A stretch of DNA of 50,703 nucleotides from an uncultured Saprospirales bacterium (lineage in GTDB: Bacteria; Bacteroidota; Bacteroidia; Chitinophagales; Saprospiraceae), in assembly GCA_937864265.1 (NCBI GenBank), contig CALMIR010000076.1, positions 1-50,703 of the forward strand. Direction: 5' to 3'. The notes under the pieces were generated by a model that saw only the letters and a list, made by a program, of their open reading frames with translations, was not told where the DNA came from and made no database searches. Made by a program: the position numbers and the translations under genes. Positions within the stretch are counted from its first letter, which is position 1. The number at the start of each line of letters is the position of its first letter. This document shows positions 1 to 7,226 of the stretch, in pieces.

Positions 1-113
1 ATTTTAAGTGTGTCCGCTAGGGTAAGGACTTTGATAAATCGGGAAGTAATTTTTTTGCACACTACTAAATTCCTTTTTTTCTTAACCTGGCATGCTTTTT
101 TTGTATATTTTTG

Positions 114-121
114 TATCTTTG
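114..121 (+). promoter_or_regulatory. Probable -7 promoter element for tRNA-Val
   Basis: The octamer TATCTTTG fits the Bacteroidota housekeeping -7 consensus TAnnTTTG exactly and lies 24 nt before the tRNA-Val, so transcription would begin about 20 nt ahead of the mature 5' end. The -33 TTTG partner is poor: only a CTGG-like stretch sits near position 88. Confidence 0.5.
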
Positions 122-145
122 CATGCTCAAAAAAAATACCTATTA

Positions 146-220
146 GGTCATTTAGCTCAGTTGGTTTAGAGCGCCGCCTTGACAGGGCGGAGGTCACTGG
201 TTCGAATCCAGTAATGACCA
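146..220 (+). tRNA. tRNA-Val (GAC)
   Basis: This 75-nt sequence folds as a full cloverleaf. The acceptor GGTCATT pairs with AATGACC at 213-219, followed by discriminator A220. The D-arm has GCTCAGTTGGTTTAGAGC, the anticodon stem GCCGC/GCGGA-type pairing surrounds a loop reading TTGACAG with anticodon GAC, and the T-arm contains GGTTCGAATCC. The 3' CCA end is not fully encoded. A GGGTGA-type repeat array begins five bases after the gene. Confidence 0.95.
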
Positions 221-224
221 CAAA

Positions 225-265
225 TTGGGTGAGAGTGAGGGTGAGGGTGAGAGTGTGGGTGTGTG
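225..265 (+). repeat. GGGTGA-type simple repeat, left copy
   Basis: This is a degenerate hexanucleotide tract built from GGGTGA and AGTGAG units, starting TTGGGTGAG directly after tRNA-Val. It is the inverted counterpart of the longer CTCACC tract at 787-904. No coding function is likely. Small ORFs that read through it are artefacts. Confidence 0.85.
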
Positions 266-333
266 ATCCCCAACTAAATCTTTTTTACTTTCGAGAATTT
301 TCAGATTTACGCTAAAAATAAAAACTAAGACGC

Positions 334-696
334 ATGTTTGATTTTGAGAAGCTGGAAGTGTATCAGAAGCTATTCAATTTGAATACCGATGTGCTGAGTC
401 ATTTGGCTTCTAGCGTTCAAATAGATGTGTACCTAAAAGACCAACTCAAACGCGCCACCTTGAGTGCTGCCCTGAATTTGGCAGAAGGCACAGGTCGCGT
501 TTCTTCGGCAGACAAAAAGCGGTTTTATGTGATTGCGCGCAGCTCTATCTTCGAGTCTGTCGCCATTTTGCAGGTAATGGAATCGACCGGAAATGTCAGC
601 CGAGAAATTTATGATGACTGGTATGGTCAGTATGAAACGGTTTCTAAAATGTTGCTCAGCATGTATCGCAACGTAAAAGATACGCGGGACGAGTAA
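334..696 (+). CDS. Four-helix-bundle protein (S23/IVP-like)
   Basis: The 120-residue product matches the four-helix-bundle family related to proteins encoded in 23S rRNA intervening sequences and to the Avd accessory protein of diversity-generating retroelements. Visible family signatures are the start LEVYQKLFNL, the central NLAEGTGRVSSADKKRFYVIARSS with the conserved N-x-A-E-G and A-R-S-S-x-x-E pattern, and four amphipathic helices. Length is normal for the family. The molecular role of free-standing members is not settled, with nucleic-acid binding suspected. It stands alone between two tRNA genes and is bracketed by inverted GGGTGA-type repeats, suggesting it arrived as a small cassette. 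No reverse transcriptase or variable repeat is present, so a retroelement role is not supported here. Confidence 0.85.
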   Translation: MFDFEKLEVYQKLFNLNTDVLSHLASSVQIDVYLKDQLKRATLSAALNLAEGTGRVSSADKKRFYVIARSSIFESVAILQVMESTGNVSREIYDDWYGQYETVSKMLLSMYRNVKDTRDE

Positions 697-762
697 TGCA
701 GGCCTTTTTGAGCAACTGACGGCAAGGCATAAGGCTAAGCTTTTTGAGTATTCGAGGTTTGA

Positions 763-789
763 GTGTGGCTAGGTTTAGCCTAGCCACAC
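763..789. repeat. Perfect hairpin after the four-helix-bundle gene
   Basis: An 11-bp perfect inverted repeat (GTGTGGCTAGG / CCTAGCCACAC) encloses a 5-nt loop, 66 bp after the four-helix-bundle stop. It lacks a U-run, so it may be a weak terminator or simply the inner edge of the repeat array that follows. Confidence 0.6.
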
Positions 790-904
790 CCAACACACTC
801 TCACTCACACTCAACTCACCCTCACCCAACTCACCCTCACCCAACTCACCCTCACCCTCACCCTCACCCAACTCACCCTCACCCTCACCCTCACCCTCAC
901 CCAA
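787..904 (-). repeat. GGGTGA-type simple repeat array, right copy
   Basis: About 118 bp consist almost entirely of CTCACC units, which read GGGTGA on the minus strand, with a higher-order GTTGGGTGAGGGTGAG pattern. The outer end CTCACCCAA at 896-904 is the exact inverse of TTGGGTGAG at 225-233. The minus strand has many GGG runs spaced by three bases, a G-quadruplex-compatible layout. The array ends four bases before the tRNA-Pro acceptor stem. Confidence 0.9.
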
Positions 905-907
905 CTT

Positions 908-984
908 CGGGATGTAGCGCAGCCCGGTAGCGCGTTCGTCTGGGGGGCGAGAGGTCGCAGGTTCAAATCCTGTCATCCCGACCA
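908..984 (+). tRNA. tRNA-Pro (GGG)
   Basis: This 77-nt sequence forms a cloverleaf with acceptor CGGGATG (908-914) paired to CATCCCG (974-980), discriminator A981 and an encoded CCA at 982-984. The anticodon loop reads CTGGGGG, giving anticodon GGG. The T-arm carries GGTTCAAATCC. It is followed immediately by a strong hairpin with a T-run. Confidence 0.95.
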
Positions 985-988
985 AAAT

Positions 989-1029
989 AAGGCATAATTA
1001 TCTGATTTTCAGATTTTTATGCCTTTTTT
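989..1029 (+). terminator. Rho-independent terminator of tRNA-Pro
   Basis: The stem AAGGCATAA pairs with TTATGCCTT, with an inner stem ATCTG/CAGAT, followed by a run of six T at 1024-1029. It begins five bases after the encoded CCA of tRNA-Pro and also lies just downstream of the convergent pentapeptide-repeat gene, so it may serve both strands. Confidence 0.85.
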
Positions 1030-1073
1030 ATTTTTGTATTTTGTTGCATTTATAACTGCTTCAAAATACCATT

Positions 1074-1865
1074 TTAAGTATCCTCTGGTTTTTTAAAGAG
1101 GGCTGGGTTTTCTTTCTTCAAAAGTTTCTCCAAGTCCTCAGGTAGATTCTTTGCGTGAAAAAGGGTTTTGCATGATTTAAGACTTTCAAAGGTTAACCCT
1201 TTTGTATTCTTGAAATCAACATTTTGAAAGTCTGCTCTAGCCAATACAGCGTAGCTTAAATCAGCATTACTCAGATTTGATCCTTCAAGAATAGCATCAA
1301 CTAAGGCCGCATACTTCAAATCTGCTCCAATAAAATACACGTTTTTTAGATTAGCACCAATCAGATATACTCCATTCATTTTGGCATGCCCCAAATAAGA
1401 ATTCATCAGGTTTGCATGCGATAAATATGCGCCTTCTAAATAACTACTCCCTAGCGCTATACTTGTTATGCCTTCTTTATTTAACCTTTTAATATTTCCC
1501 ACAATTCTGTTTGTTGCTTCTTTATCCTGCCATCCCAAAAAATCACTTATTTCTTCTTGATAGCGTTCAATCCGTTGTTGTCTATCATTTTCCGCTTTCC
1601 TAACGTTTTCATGTTGCTGCTGATAATGCTCATACAATGCCAAAATGACCCCAAAAACCAAAAGGTCAAACAAAAGGCCGTGCGCTTCGACCAAAACGTT
1701 TTTCAAATCGTCGCTATCCTTGAACCAAGATAAATCTAACCACAATATCAAAGGAAAGAAAAAAGCTATGGCAACCAAGAAAAACCGGATGGGTGAAACA
1801 ATCATCCAAGCCCATACACTAGCTATCCACTTTTTGATTGGCTTTACCTTTTCCATATCTAGCAT
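1074..1865 (-). CDS. Membrane-anchored pentapeptide-repeat protein
   Basis: The 263-residue product has two predicted N-terminal membrane segments, near residues 25-43 (hydrophobic, rich in Phe and Ile) and 62-78. A charged, probably coiled stretch at about 80-110 follows, and then a run of A(D/N)LxxxxL pentapeptide units at roughly 135-225, for example GANLKNVYFIGADLKYAAL. Pentapeptide repeats form a right-handed quadrilateral beta-helix. Here the helix would face the cytoplasm, tethered by the N-terminal hairpin. No enzymatic motif is visible and the ligand is unknown. It lies just downstream of the restriction-modification genes on the same strand with a 14-bp gap, so it may be the last gene of that transcript. 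Confidence 0.8.
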   Translation of the reverse strand: MLDMEKVKPIKKWIASVWAWMIVSPIRFFLVAIAFFFPLILWLDLSWFKDSDDLKNVLVEAHGLLFDLLVFGVILALYEHYQQQHENVRKAENDRQQRIERYQEEISDFLGWQDKEATNRIVGNIKRLNKEGITSIALGSSYLEGAYLSHANLMNSYLGHAKMNGVYLIGANLKNVYFIGADLKYAALVDAILEGSNLSNADLSYAVLARADFQNVDFKNTKGLTFESLKSCKTLFHAKNLPEDLEKLLKKENPALFKKPEDT

Positions 1866-1879
1866 TTTGTTTTGCCCTG

Positions 1880-3148
1880 TTAAATCACCCCAATTTTATC
1901 AATCTCCCTCATCACCCGATCCGTTTCCACCAGCGCGACGATGATTTTTTGGTAGTGCAGGATGTCTTCAAAGCCCAACTCCCGGCCTTTGCGGTCTTTC
2001 AGCCACTTTTGGGCGGGTTGGTAGCCTCCGATATAAAATTCCCAAGCAATGGGGGGCACATTGGCGAAGTATTGCGCCTCATTGATGTAAACATTGCCGT
2101 TTTCATACTTGATTTTGCCCACAACGTTGTCCCCATCCGCCGGGTATTGGGTCAGGTACTTTTCAACGGTTGGGCTTTCCAACAAATGCAACTGCCGCAA
2201 CTCGCCTCCCAGCGCCACCAATGCCCAAAACGTGGCCGCGTCTTTCGGGTACGGCACACGGGGAAAATCAATCTTCAAAAACTCCTTGTAGGTTTCGCGG
2301 TAGGTGGGCGAATGTAGTACGGCATAGATGTAATCTAGTAGGTCGATAGGGGCAAAAGTTCCGGCCTCGGCTTCCTTCTCATGGGTGAAGCGCAACCCGA
2401 TTTTGTCCGCGATTTGCTGAACGATGACAGGGTTGAAGTTGGGGGTTCGGGTGGTTGGGGTAAGGGTGGTTTGGGGATTTGCCTTGGGATATAGGTATAG
2501 AGGAAATACATATGAGCGTTCTTTGGTTTGAATAGAGATCGAGTTGCCTTCGGACGGTTCAACTGATACAAAAATATGTTGAAAATCAAAAGAACTCTGT
2601 TGCCTACAAGTAACTAAAGCAATATTTTCATGTAATAAATGCTGGCTAATTTCATGGCGAGGATAGGACATAAAACCTTTAGAATTGCCTGAGTAATAGG
2701 TATTCCGCGAATCAAACGGGCGATAGTTAATGGTGCAGATTATTCCTTTTCCTGAAACTACATCATGTTTTGCAGTTATCATTTTCCAATCTCGGCCATC
2801 TGGGCGTTCATCATAAATCTTTCTTATTTCCTCTGGGGCTTTGGTCTGAAAATCTGCCAATACTTTTTTCAAAGTATCTTCTTTGATATGAAGACAAAGT
2901 CCATCTCTCTCTGTCGTTATTCCAATCGAATTATTATTAAAAAGGGAATCCAACTTGTATCCGAGTTCATATTTTTGACGATCCCCAAAATCCTTTTTCA
3001 CAAAAAAGAAATCAGGCGCATCGGGCTTCAGTTCCGTCCAGGGGATGGAAGCGATGGTATTGTTGTTGAGGAAGGCGTATTTCTCCTCTCGTTTGCCATA
3101 GAGGTCGAAATGAAAAACCTGGCCTGCATGGGTATTTTTTTTGCTCAT
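1880..3148 (-). CDS. Type ISP-like R-M enzyme, C-terminal (target recognition) half
   Basis: This 422-residue ORF begins with sequence that in intact type ISP/IIG enzymes directly follows the methyltransferase domain: a VFHFDLYGKRE motif, then WTELKPDAPDFFFVKKDF and INYRPFDSRNTYY, ending with a typical ILHYQKIIVALVETDRVM tail. The upstream gene at 4098-5957 ends exactly where this similarity begins, so the two halves look like one roughly 1040-residue enzyme split by an inserted gene. This part should carry target recognition and some late methyltransferase sequence. The proposed ATG at 3148 has no clear Shine-Dalgarno site, and a stop lies 11 codons upstream in frame. A Thr/Pro-rich insert (TTLTPTTRTP), encoded by a GGGT-rich tract, interrupts the conserved part. 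Confidence 0.85.
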   Translation of the reverse strand: MSKKNTHAGQVFHFDLYGKREEKYAFLNNNTIASIPWTELKPDAPDFFFVKKDFGDRQKYELGYKLDSLFNNNSIGITTERDGLCLHIKEDTLKKVLADFQTKAPEEIRKIYDERPDGRDWKMITAKHDVVSGKGIICTINYRPFDSRNTYYSGNSKGFMSYPRHEISQHLLHENIALVTCRQQSSFDFQHIFVSVEPSEGNSISIQTKERSYVFPLYLYPKANPQTTLTPTTRTPNFNPVIVQQIADKIGLRFTHEKEAEAGTFAPIDLLDYIYAVLHSPTYRETYKEFLKIDFPRVPYPKDAATFWALVALGGELRQLHLLESPTVEKYLTQYPADGDNVVGKIKYENGNVYINEAQYFANVPPIAWEFYIGGYQPAQKWLKDRKGRELGFEDILHYQKIIVALVETDRVMREIDKIGVI

Positions 3149-3189
3149 TTCTACGGGTGTTGTGAAAATTTCTGCTATTTATTGAAAAG

Positions 3190-3221
3190 TTTCCACATTT
3201 TGTAAGTATATTTGTGGGAAA
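3190..3221 (-). other. Spacer hairpin between the DUF3800 gene and the R-M C-half
   Basis: The 143-bp gap between the DUF3800 stop and the R-M C-terminal ORF contains an imperfect inverted repeat, TTTCCCACA against TGTGGAAA on the minus strand. It could shape the mRNA leader of the C-terminal half. No promoter was recognised here. Confidence 0.35.
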
Positions 3222-3291
3222 GTCTGCATTGCATGAATTCCGACTCCATGTCGTGGCAGGGTATCCTGCTTAGTGCAAATGCGGGCTTTTT

Positions 3292-4101
3292 TTATGTTAA
3301 GAGGATCATGTTGGCGCTTGTCAGAGGGTTTTTGGCGGTATAGTAGTTGTTGGAACCCTCCCATTTAGAAGCATCGTACAGATCAACCACCAATGAGATT
3401 TTATCCTTCAAAAAATGATAATACCGGGTTTCGCCCCTTTCAAATACGCGTTGAATAGCCCAGCAGAAGTAGTCGGTGATACAAAGTAAGGGTTCATTTT
3501 CGTATGGTTGGACATTAAAAACCACCTTTTTCTTTACCACTTTGGAAGCCGCATTCCTCTGAAAACGACGCGTAGCCTTTGACAACGCATTATTCAGGTT
3601 GGTATGTTTGGTGCTGTTGGCTCGTTGTGCAATGTTTAAAACGAGCTTGCCATCCTTGTTCAGTTTGTTTTTTAAAATATGAGATAGCAAATCTGCGTAG
3701 AACTCATGCTGCTGTCCATTGTGTTTTGACTCAAAAATCCGATCTATTTTTCTGCCGACCACCGCTTCAAAACTGCAATCGAGCTTTAATATATAGTCAA
3801 AAAGCAACTTGCGCACCTCTGGAATATCATCGGTTGCATGAAAGAAAAAACCATTTTTGTTTATTTTTTTCTGGATGCTGGGAACTTCAGCGAAGTAAGG
3901 ATCGGCCTCAATCGAGCTGATTAGTTGGCTGATATTTGCCCGAACTGGTTCAAGCGGTTCTTTAAATTTTACACTTCCCAGTATAAACGCTTTAGAAACG
4001 CCCTGCTGCCCTACAATGTTCACCTTTCCCTTTGCGTAAAAGGTAGTATCGCCCGCTTCATCCAGAAAACGGTGATAATCACAAGTTGGCATTTGGGTCA
4101 T
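3292..4101 (-). CDS. DUF3800 protein inserted in the R-M gene
   Basis: The 269-residue product matches DUF3800, a family with an RNase H-like fold suspected of nuclease activity and common in phages, mobile elements and defence loci. The diagnostic early acidic motif is present as FLDEAGD (residues 12-18), and the C-terminal block DLYDASKWEGSNNYYTAKNP is typical, so it appears complete. Its ATG overlaps the TGA of the methyltransferase half in an ATGA arrangement, implying translational coupling. It sits precisely between the two halves of an otherwise single R-M gene. Either it is a selfish insert in a homopolymer-rich hinge, or a captured component of a three-gene defence system. The function is inferred from context only. 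Confidence 0.85.
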   Translation of the reverse strand: MTQMPTCDYHRFLDEAGDTTFYAKGKVNIVGQQGVSKAFILGSVKFKEPLEPVRANISQLISSIEADPYFAEVPSIQKKINKNGFFFHATDDIPEVRKLLFDYILKLDCSFEAVVGRKIDRIFESKHNGQQHEFYADLLSHILKNKLNKDGKLVLNIAQRANSTKHTNLNNALSKATRRFQRNAASKVVKKKVVFNVQPYENEPLLCITDYFCWAIQRVFERGETRYYHFLKDKISLVVDLYDASKWEGSNNYYTAKNPLTSANMILLT

Positions 4102-5957
4102 GGCCTTTTTTTCTTGATAAAAATATTGATGCTCACACCCTGCATAATATCAAACACGTTCTGATCAGGTGATCCGTCGGGGGCGGTTTCTTTCTTTTTG
4201 GCATTGCCATGCAAATCCAGGATATACACTTTATCAAAAGATTTGAGCAGTTCTTCCCGCATTTTCCGGTGAATGATGCCATCCAAAAAGCTATTATTGG
4301 AAATATAAGCTAAAATGCCCTCGCCTGTTTTATCAATGAAGTGCTGCCCAAAACGAATAAACTTGATGTAGTCATCAGAAAGCGGCTGTATGTTTCTTTC
4401 CTTCAGGTCTTTTTTGTAGTCAGCGGTTAGCTTTTCAATCCAGGGGCTTTTATTCGTGCTACTCACTGAATAGGGCGGATTGCCCAAAACCACCATCACC
4501 GGCGCGTCCTGCTTCACCCGGTTGGCCGCGTTGGCTTCATCGCTCAACCAATGCGAAAACAGGGTGCCAGCATCGGGGTGGCTTTCTTCCAGGGAGTTGG
4601 TAAGGAAAACCCTCAGCCGTTGGTCGCGGGTGGGTTTGTAGCCCGTTTCGGTCAAGAGCAGGTCCAGTTTGAGGTGCGCCATGGCATAGCTGGCCATCAG
4701 CAGTTCAAAGCCATTGAGGCGGGGTATCAGGTCGTTTTCAACATAACGGCTCCAAATGCCCTGTTGACCTTCAAAACGCGTGTGAATCTGTTTGATTACC
4801 TCAGCTAAAAACGTTCCCGTTCCTGTGGCCGGGTCAAGCAGCTGTACTCGATGTACTTCTTTCTCTACCTTCTTGCCCTGTACATCTACCTTGATTTTGG
4901 TTTTGGAAGTGTCCGCCAATCCTTGAGAAAGTCCGAATTCAGTTTTCAAAATCTCGTCCACGGCGCGCACAATGAAATTAACCACGGGTTCGGGGGTGTA
5001 CCAAACGCCGCGGGCTTTGCGCAAAGCCGGGTCATAGGCCGCCAGGAAGGTTTCGTAAAAATGGATTACCGGGTCTTCTTGCTTGGTGCGGGTGCCAAAG
5101 TTGCGCATAATGTCGGCCACATCCGAGGCTAGGAAGATTTGCACCAATTCATCCACGATCCAAACCAAACGGCCGTCGAGGTCATAGCCCGCAATGTCTT
5201 GAAACAGGCGGCGCAGGAAAGGGTTGCTTTTGGGGATGAGGGTAGCTGCTTCTTGCCTGCTGAAGGTGGGCAAAGTGGGGTCGTGGTAGCGGGCGGCAAA
5301 CATGCCATAAGCAATGGTCTGGGCGTAAATGTCGGCAAATGCGCGGTTGGTAATGTCGTGGATCAAAACGTTTTGGAAGGTCAGCATTTGGCCTTTCAGC
5401 GGGCTTTGGGTGCCCTGTTCGTCATCGGCGTTCAAAGATTTCTCAATGACATCGGCCATCAGTTTTGCCCTAGAGGCCATCATTTCCGCCAATTTGTTGG
5501 GGGACTTGATGCTTTGGGTGATGGTAGCGGCAAAATTTTTGACCAATTGGGTGAAGGTGTCAAAGTTTTCAGGCAAGGGCACAATCTTGCCCCCCTGAAT
5601 TTGGGCAACGGAAACTTGAGTAACAAAGTTGCCGTCCTTGTAAAAATGGAAGTCCAGGTAATCCGTAAAAATGAGGTTGTTTAGTGAGGCGCGGTAGCGG
5701 TCAAACTGTTCTTTCAGGGTTTTGCTTCTCAGGTCAACGCCAATATCTTTTGCCTCAATATACCCGAGTGGAATATCTTTTTTGGTCAAGATGTAATCAG
5801 GCGCACCGCACTCGATGCGGGCAGGCTCATTGGTCACCAACACATCGGGCAACAGGGCAGAAAGCAGGCTTTGCAGGTCGCCCCGGTAGCTGTGTTCGCG
5901 GCTTATTCCGGTTTGGAAGCGGGTATTGAGTTGTTTTACGTAGTCTTGGAGCTTCAT
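4098..5957 (-). CDS. Type ISP-like R-M enzyme, N-terminal nuclease + N6-adenine methyltransferase half
   Basis: The 619-residue product carries a restriction-type nuclease domain at the N-terminus, with PD-(D/E)XK residues visible as PD (53-54) and E-A-K (68-70). A helical linker follows, then an N6-adenine methyltransferase core with RGVWYTPEPVV (316-326), the SAM-binding motif LLDPATGTGTFLAEVI (373-388) and catalytic NPPY (493-496). No helicase motifs are present, so it resembles the shorter type IIG-like relatives of LlaBIII/LlaGI rather than the long translocating ISP enzymes. It stops at GVSINIFIKKKRP, where intact homologues continue into the segment now encoded at 1880-3148. Cutting and methylation of self/non-self DNA is the expected role if the two parts assemble. 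Confidence 0.88.
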   Translation of the reverse strand: MKLQDYVKQLNTRFQTGISREHSYRGDLQSLLSALLPDVLVTNEPARIECGAPDYILTKKDIPLGYIEAKDIGVDLRSKTLKEQFDRYRASLNNLIFTDYLDFHFYKDGNFVTQVSVAQIQGGKIVPLPENFDTFTQLVKNFAATITQSIKSPNKLAEMMASRAKLMADVIEKSLNADDEQGTQSPLKGQMLTFQNVLIHDITNRAFADIYAQTIAYGMFAARYHDPTLPTFSRQEAATLIPKSNPFLRRLFQDIAGYDLDGRLVWIVDELVQIFLASDVADIMRNFGTRTKQEDPVIHFYETFLAAYDPALRKARGVWYTPEPVVNFIVRAVDEILKTEFGLSQGLADTSKTKIKVDVQGKKVEKEVHRVQLLDPATGTGTFLAEVIKQIHTRFEGQQGIWSRYVENDLIPRLNGFELLMASYAMAHLKLDLLLTETGYKPTRDQRLRVFLTNSLEESHPDAGTLFSHWLSDEANAANRVKQDAPVMVVLGNPPYSVSSTNKSPWIEKLTADYKKDLKERNIQPLSDDYIKFIRFGQHFIDKTGEGILAYISNNSFLDGIIHRKMREELLKSFDKVYILDLHGNAKKKETAPDGSPDQNVFDIMQGVSINIFIKKKRP

Positions 5958-6068
5958 GCATGGGTATTGTTGATCTATGGCAAATATAGTTTTAATTCTT
6001 ACTATCCTTTATATGAATCAAATTGACCCAAGTACCGTTTTTTGACTTTTTTTCGACTGTACACCTTT

Positions 6069-6249
6069 CTAAAAATCCTCAATGTCCAAACTCATTGATT
6101 CCCCTTTATTCATAGAAACAGATTCAACTTTGGGCAACACATAGGACTTTAAATTGATCAACAACTCCAGTCGCTTATCAGGGGGCAATTCTGAAAGAAG
6201 TTGTGGTATTTCTTTAGTCAGCTTGTTGGGGGCTCCTTTGATAGGCTCC
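6069..6249 (-). pseudogene. Truncated remnant of a small KGxPNKxTKE-type gene
   Basis: An open frame without a start codon reads PIKGAPNKLTKEIPQLL, then ELPPDKRLELLINLKSYVLPKVES, and ends at a TAG (6069-6071). The K-G-x-P-N-K-x-T-K-E opening and the L-P-K-V-x-S ending resemble small phage-associated or terminase-small-subunit-like proteins of Bacteroidota, but the middle is too short. The 5' side runs straight into the structured repeat at 6249-6321, which removes the natural start. I regard it as a gene remnant. Confidence 0.45.
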
Positions 6250-6321
6250 GGGGCAGAGCCTTATAAAACGGCCACCGCTTCGCGGTTCAAAGCTCCACTG
6301 GAGCGGAAAAGCGCTGCCCCG
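6249..6321. repeat. Structured dispersed repeat (cloverleaf-like)
   Basis: An outer 8-bp stem CGGGGCAG (6249-6256) / CTGCCCCG (6314-6321) encloses nested hairpins: ACCGC-TTC-GCGGT (6274-6286) and GCTCC-ACT-GGAGC (6292-6304), plus a possible GCC/GGC arm. Bases 6251-6288 recur at 50637-50674 with 33 of 38 positions identical. The layout resembles a short palindromic dispersed element. The 5.9-6.46 kb gap contains nothing else besides this element and the gene remnant. Confidence 0.6.
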
Positions 6322-6404
6322 ACGATCAGGGCCTAATTGCCAAATACTAGGTAATGGCCATTCAAAAGGAGGGATATGGCTATACTCTCCCCTACAAAAA
6401 CACC

Positions 6405-6441
6405 AGCCCCCATGCACCTAAACAACAGGTGCATGGGGGCT
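6405..6441 (-). terminator. Terminator of the DUF2807 gene
   Basis: A perfect 15-bp stem, AGCCCCCATGCACCT against AGGTGCATGGGGGCT, has a 7-nt loop and is followed on the minus strand by GGTGTTTTTG. It lies 24 bp after the stop codon of the DUF2807 gene. Confidence 0.8.
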
Positions 6442-6465
6442 AATCATGTTTGAGTTTATACTACC

Positions 6466-7101
6466 CTACATCCGGTGCACATCGCCGTTGCCCATGATGC
6501 TTTTCTCCAGCTTTTGTGGTTCACCCTTGTACGAGACATCGCCATTGCCAGCGATGGAGACGGAAAGGACTTCGGTAGTGCCGATCAGTACATCACCATT
6601 GCCGGCTACGCTGATATTGCACTGTGTGGCGTTTAGGTTGGATGCATCCACATCGCCGTTGCCGGCTACGCTAATGGCTACTTTCTTGGCCGAGCCTTTG
6701 AACGACACATCGCCTGAGCCGGCTACAGAAATTTCCAGGTCGCCCAATCCATTGAAAGCATCCTGGGCAACGATATCGCCGCTTCCAGCCAGATTCAAAG
6801 CTTTCACCTGGGGCATAGTGACGTATATTTTGATGGCCTGATCGCTTTTCCAGTTATTGCCCCATTTGCTGTCCTTTTTCATGCCTATGTTCAAGGCATT
6901 GTCCGCTACTTCTATTTTCAACTTGTCCACCTGTTCGGCAGGGCCTTCTACCTTTACCTGATAATCGCCTTGCATGAGGATGACATCGGCAGAAATAGCT
7001 AGGTTGATGGTATGGAAATCGCGCGCATCAATCGTTTTTTGCGCCAGCAGAGAAATGTGGCAAACCAGATAGGCTGCCGCCAAAAGAAACAATCTTTTCA
7101 T
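6466..7101 (-). CDS. DUF2807 (head GIN domain) exported protein
   Basis: The 211-residue product starts with a signal peptide (MKRLFLLAAAYLVCHISLLAQ) and then shows the GIN-domain signature: DFHTINLAISADVIL, VKVEGPAEQVDKL and repeated A-G-(S/N)-G-D-V rungs at roughly 18-20-residue spacing, expected to build a beta-solenoid. The family was labelled putative auto-transporter adhesin, but no outer-membrane beta-barrel is present here, so adhesion is unproven. The Gly-Asp rungs make DNA repeats that give rise to spurious ORFs on the other strand. It is monocistronic, with a strong terminator downstream. Confidence 0.85.
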   Translation of the reverse strand: MKRLFLLAAAYLVCHISLLAQKTIDARDFHTINLAISADVILMQGDYQVKVEGPAEQVDKLKIEVADNALNIGMKKDSKWGNNWKSDQAIKIYVTMPQVKALNLAGSGDIVAQDAFNGLGDLEISVAGSGDVSFKGSAKKVAISVAGNGDVDASNLNATQCNISVAGNGDVLIGTTEVLSVSIAGNGDVSYKGEPQKLEKSIMGNGDVHRM

Positions 7102-7226
7102 GTTGTGTCGAGTTTTTATTGAATGTTATTAATAGCAAGGGATGAGCCTTTTATCAATAAAGCCCATTGTTTGCAAAGACAAGCATTTTATTTCAAAGTT
7201 GCTGTAACAAAGGCCGGTCATGGGCT

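Noticed and set aside
10-315. ORF running across tRNA-Val and the left repeat
   Set aside because: It contains the whole tRNA and simple repeat. The translation has no domain.
334-696. Four-helix-bundle gene as Avd of a diversity-generating retroelement
   Set aside because: No reverse transcriptase, template repeat or variable repeat was found in the window.
656-985. Minus-strand ORF with long Gly-Glu-Gly-Glu repeats
   Set aside because: It is produced by the CTCACC microsatellite and overlaps tRNA-Pro. No coding signature is seen.
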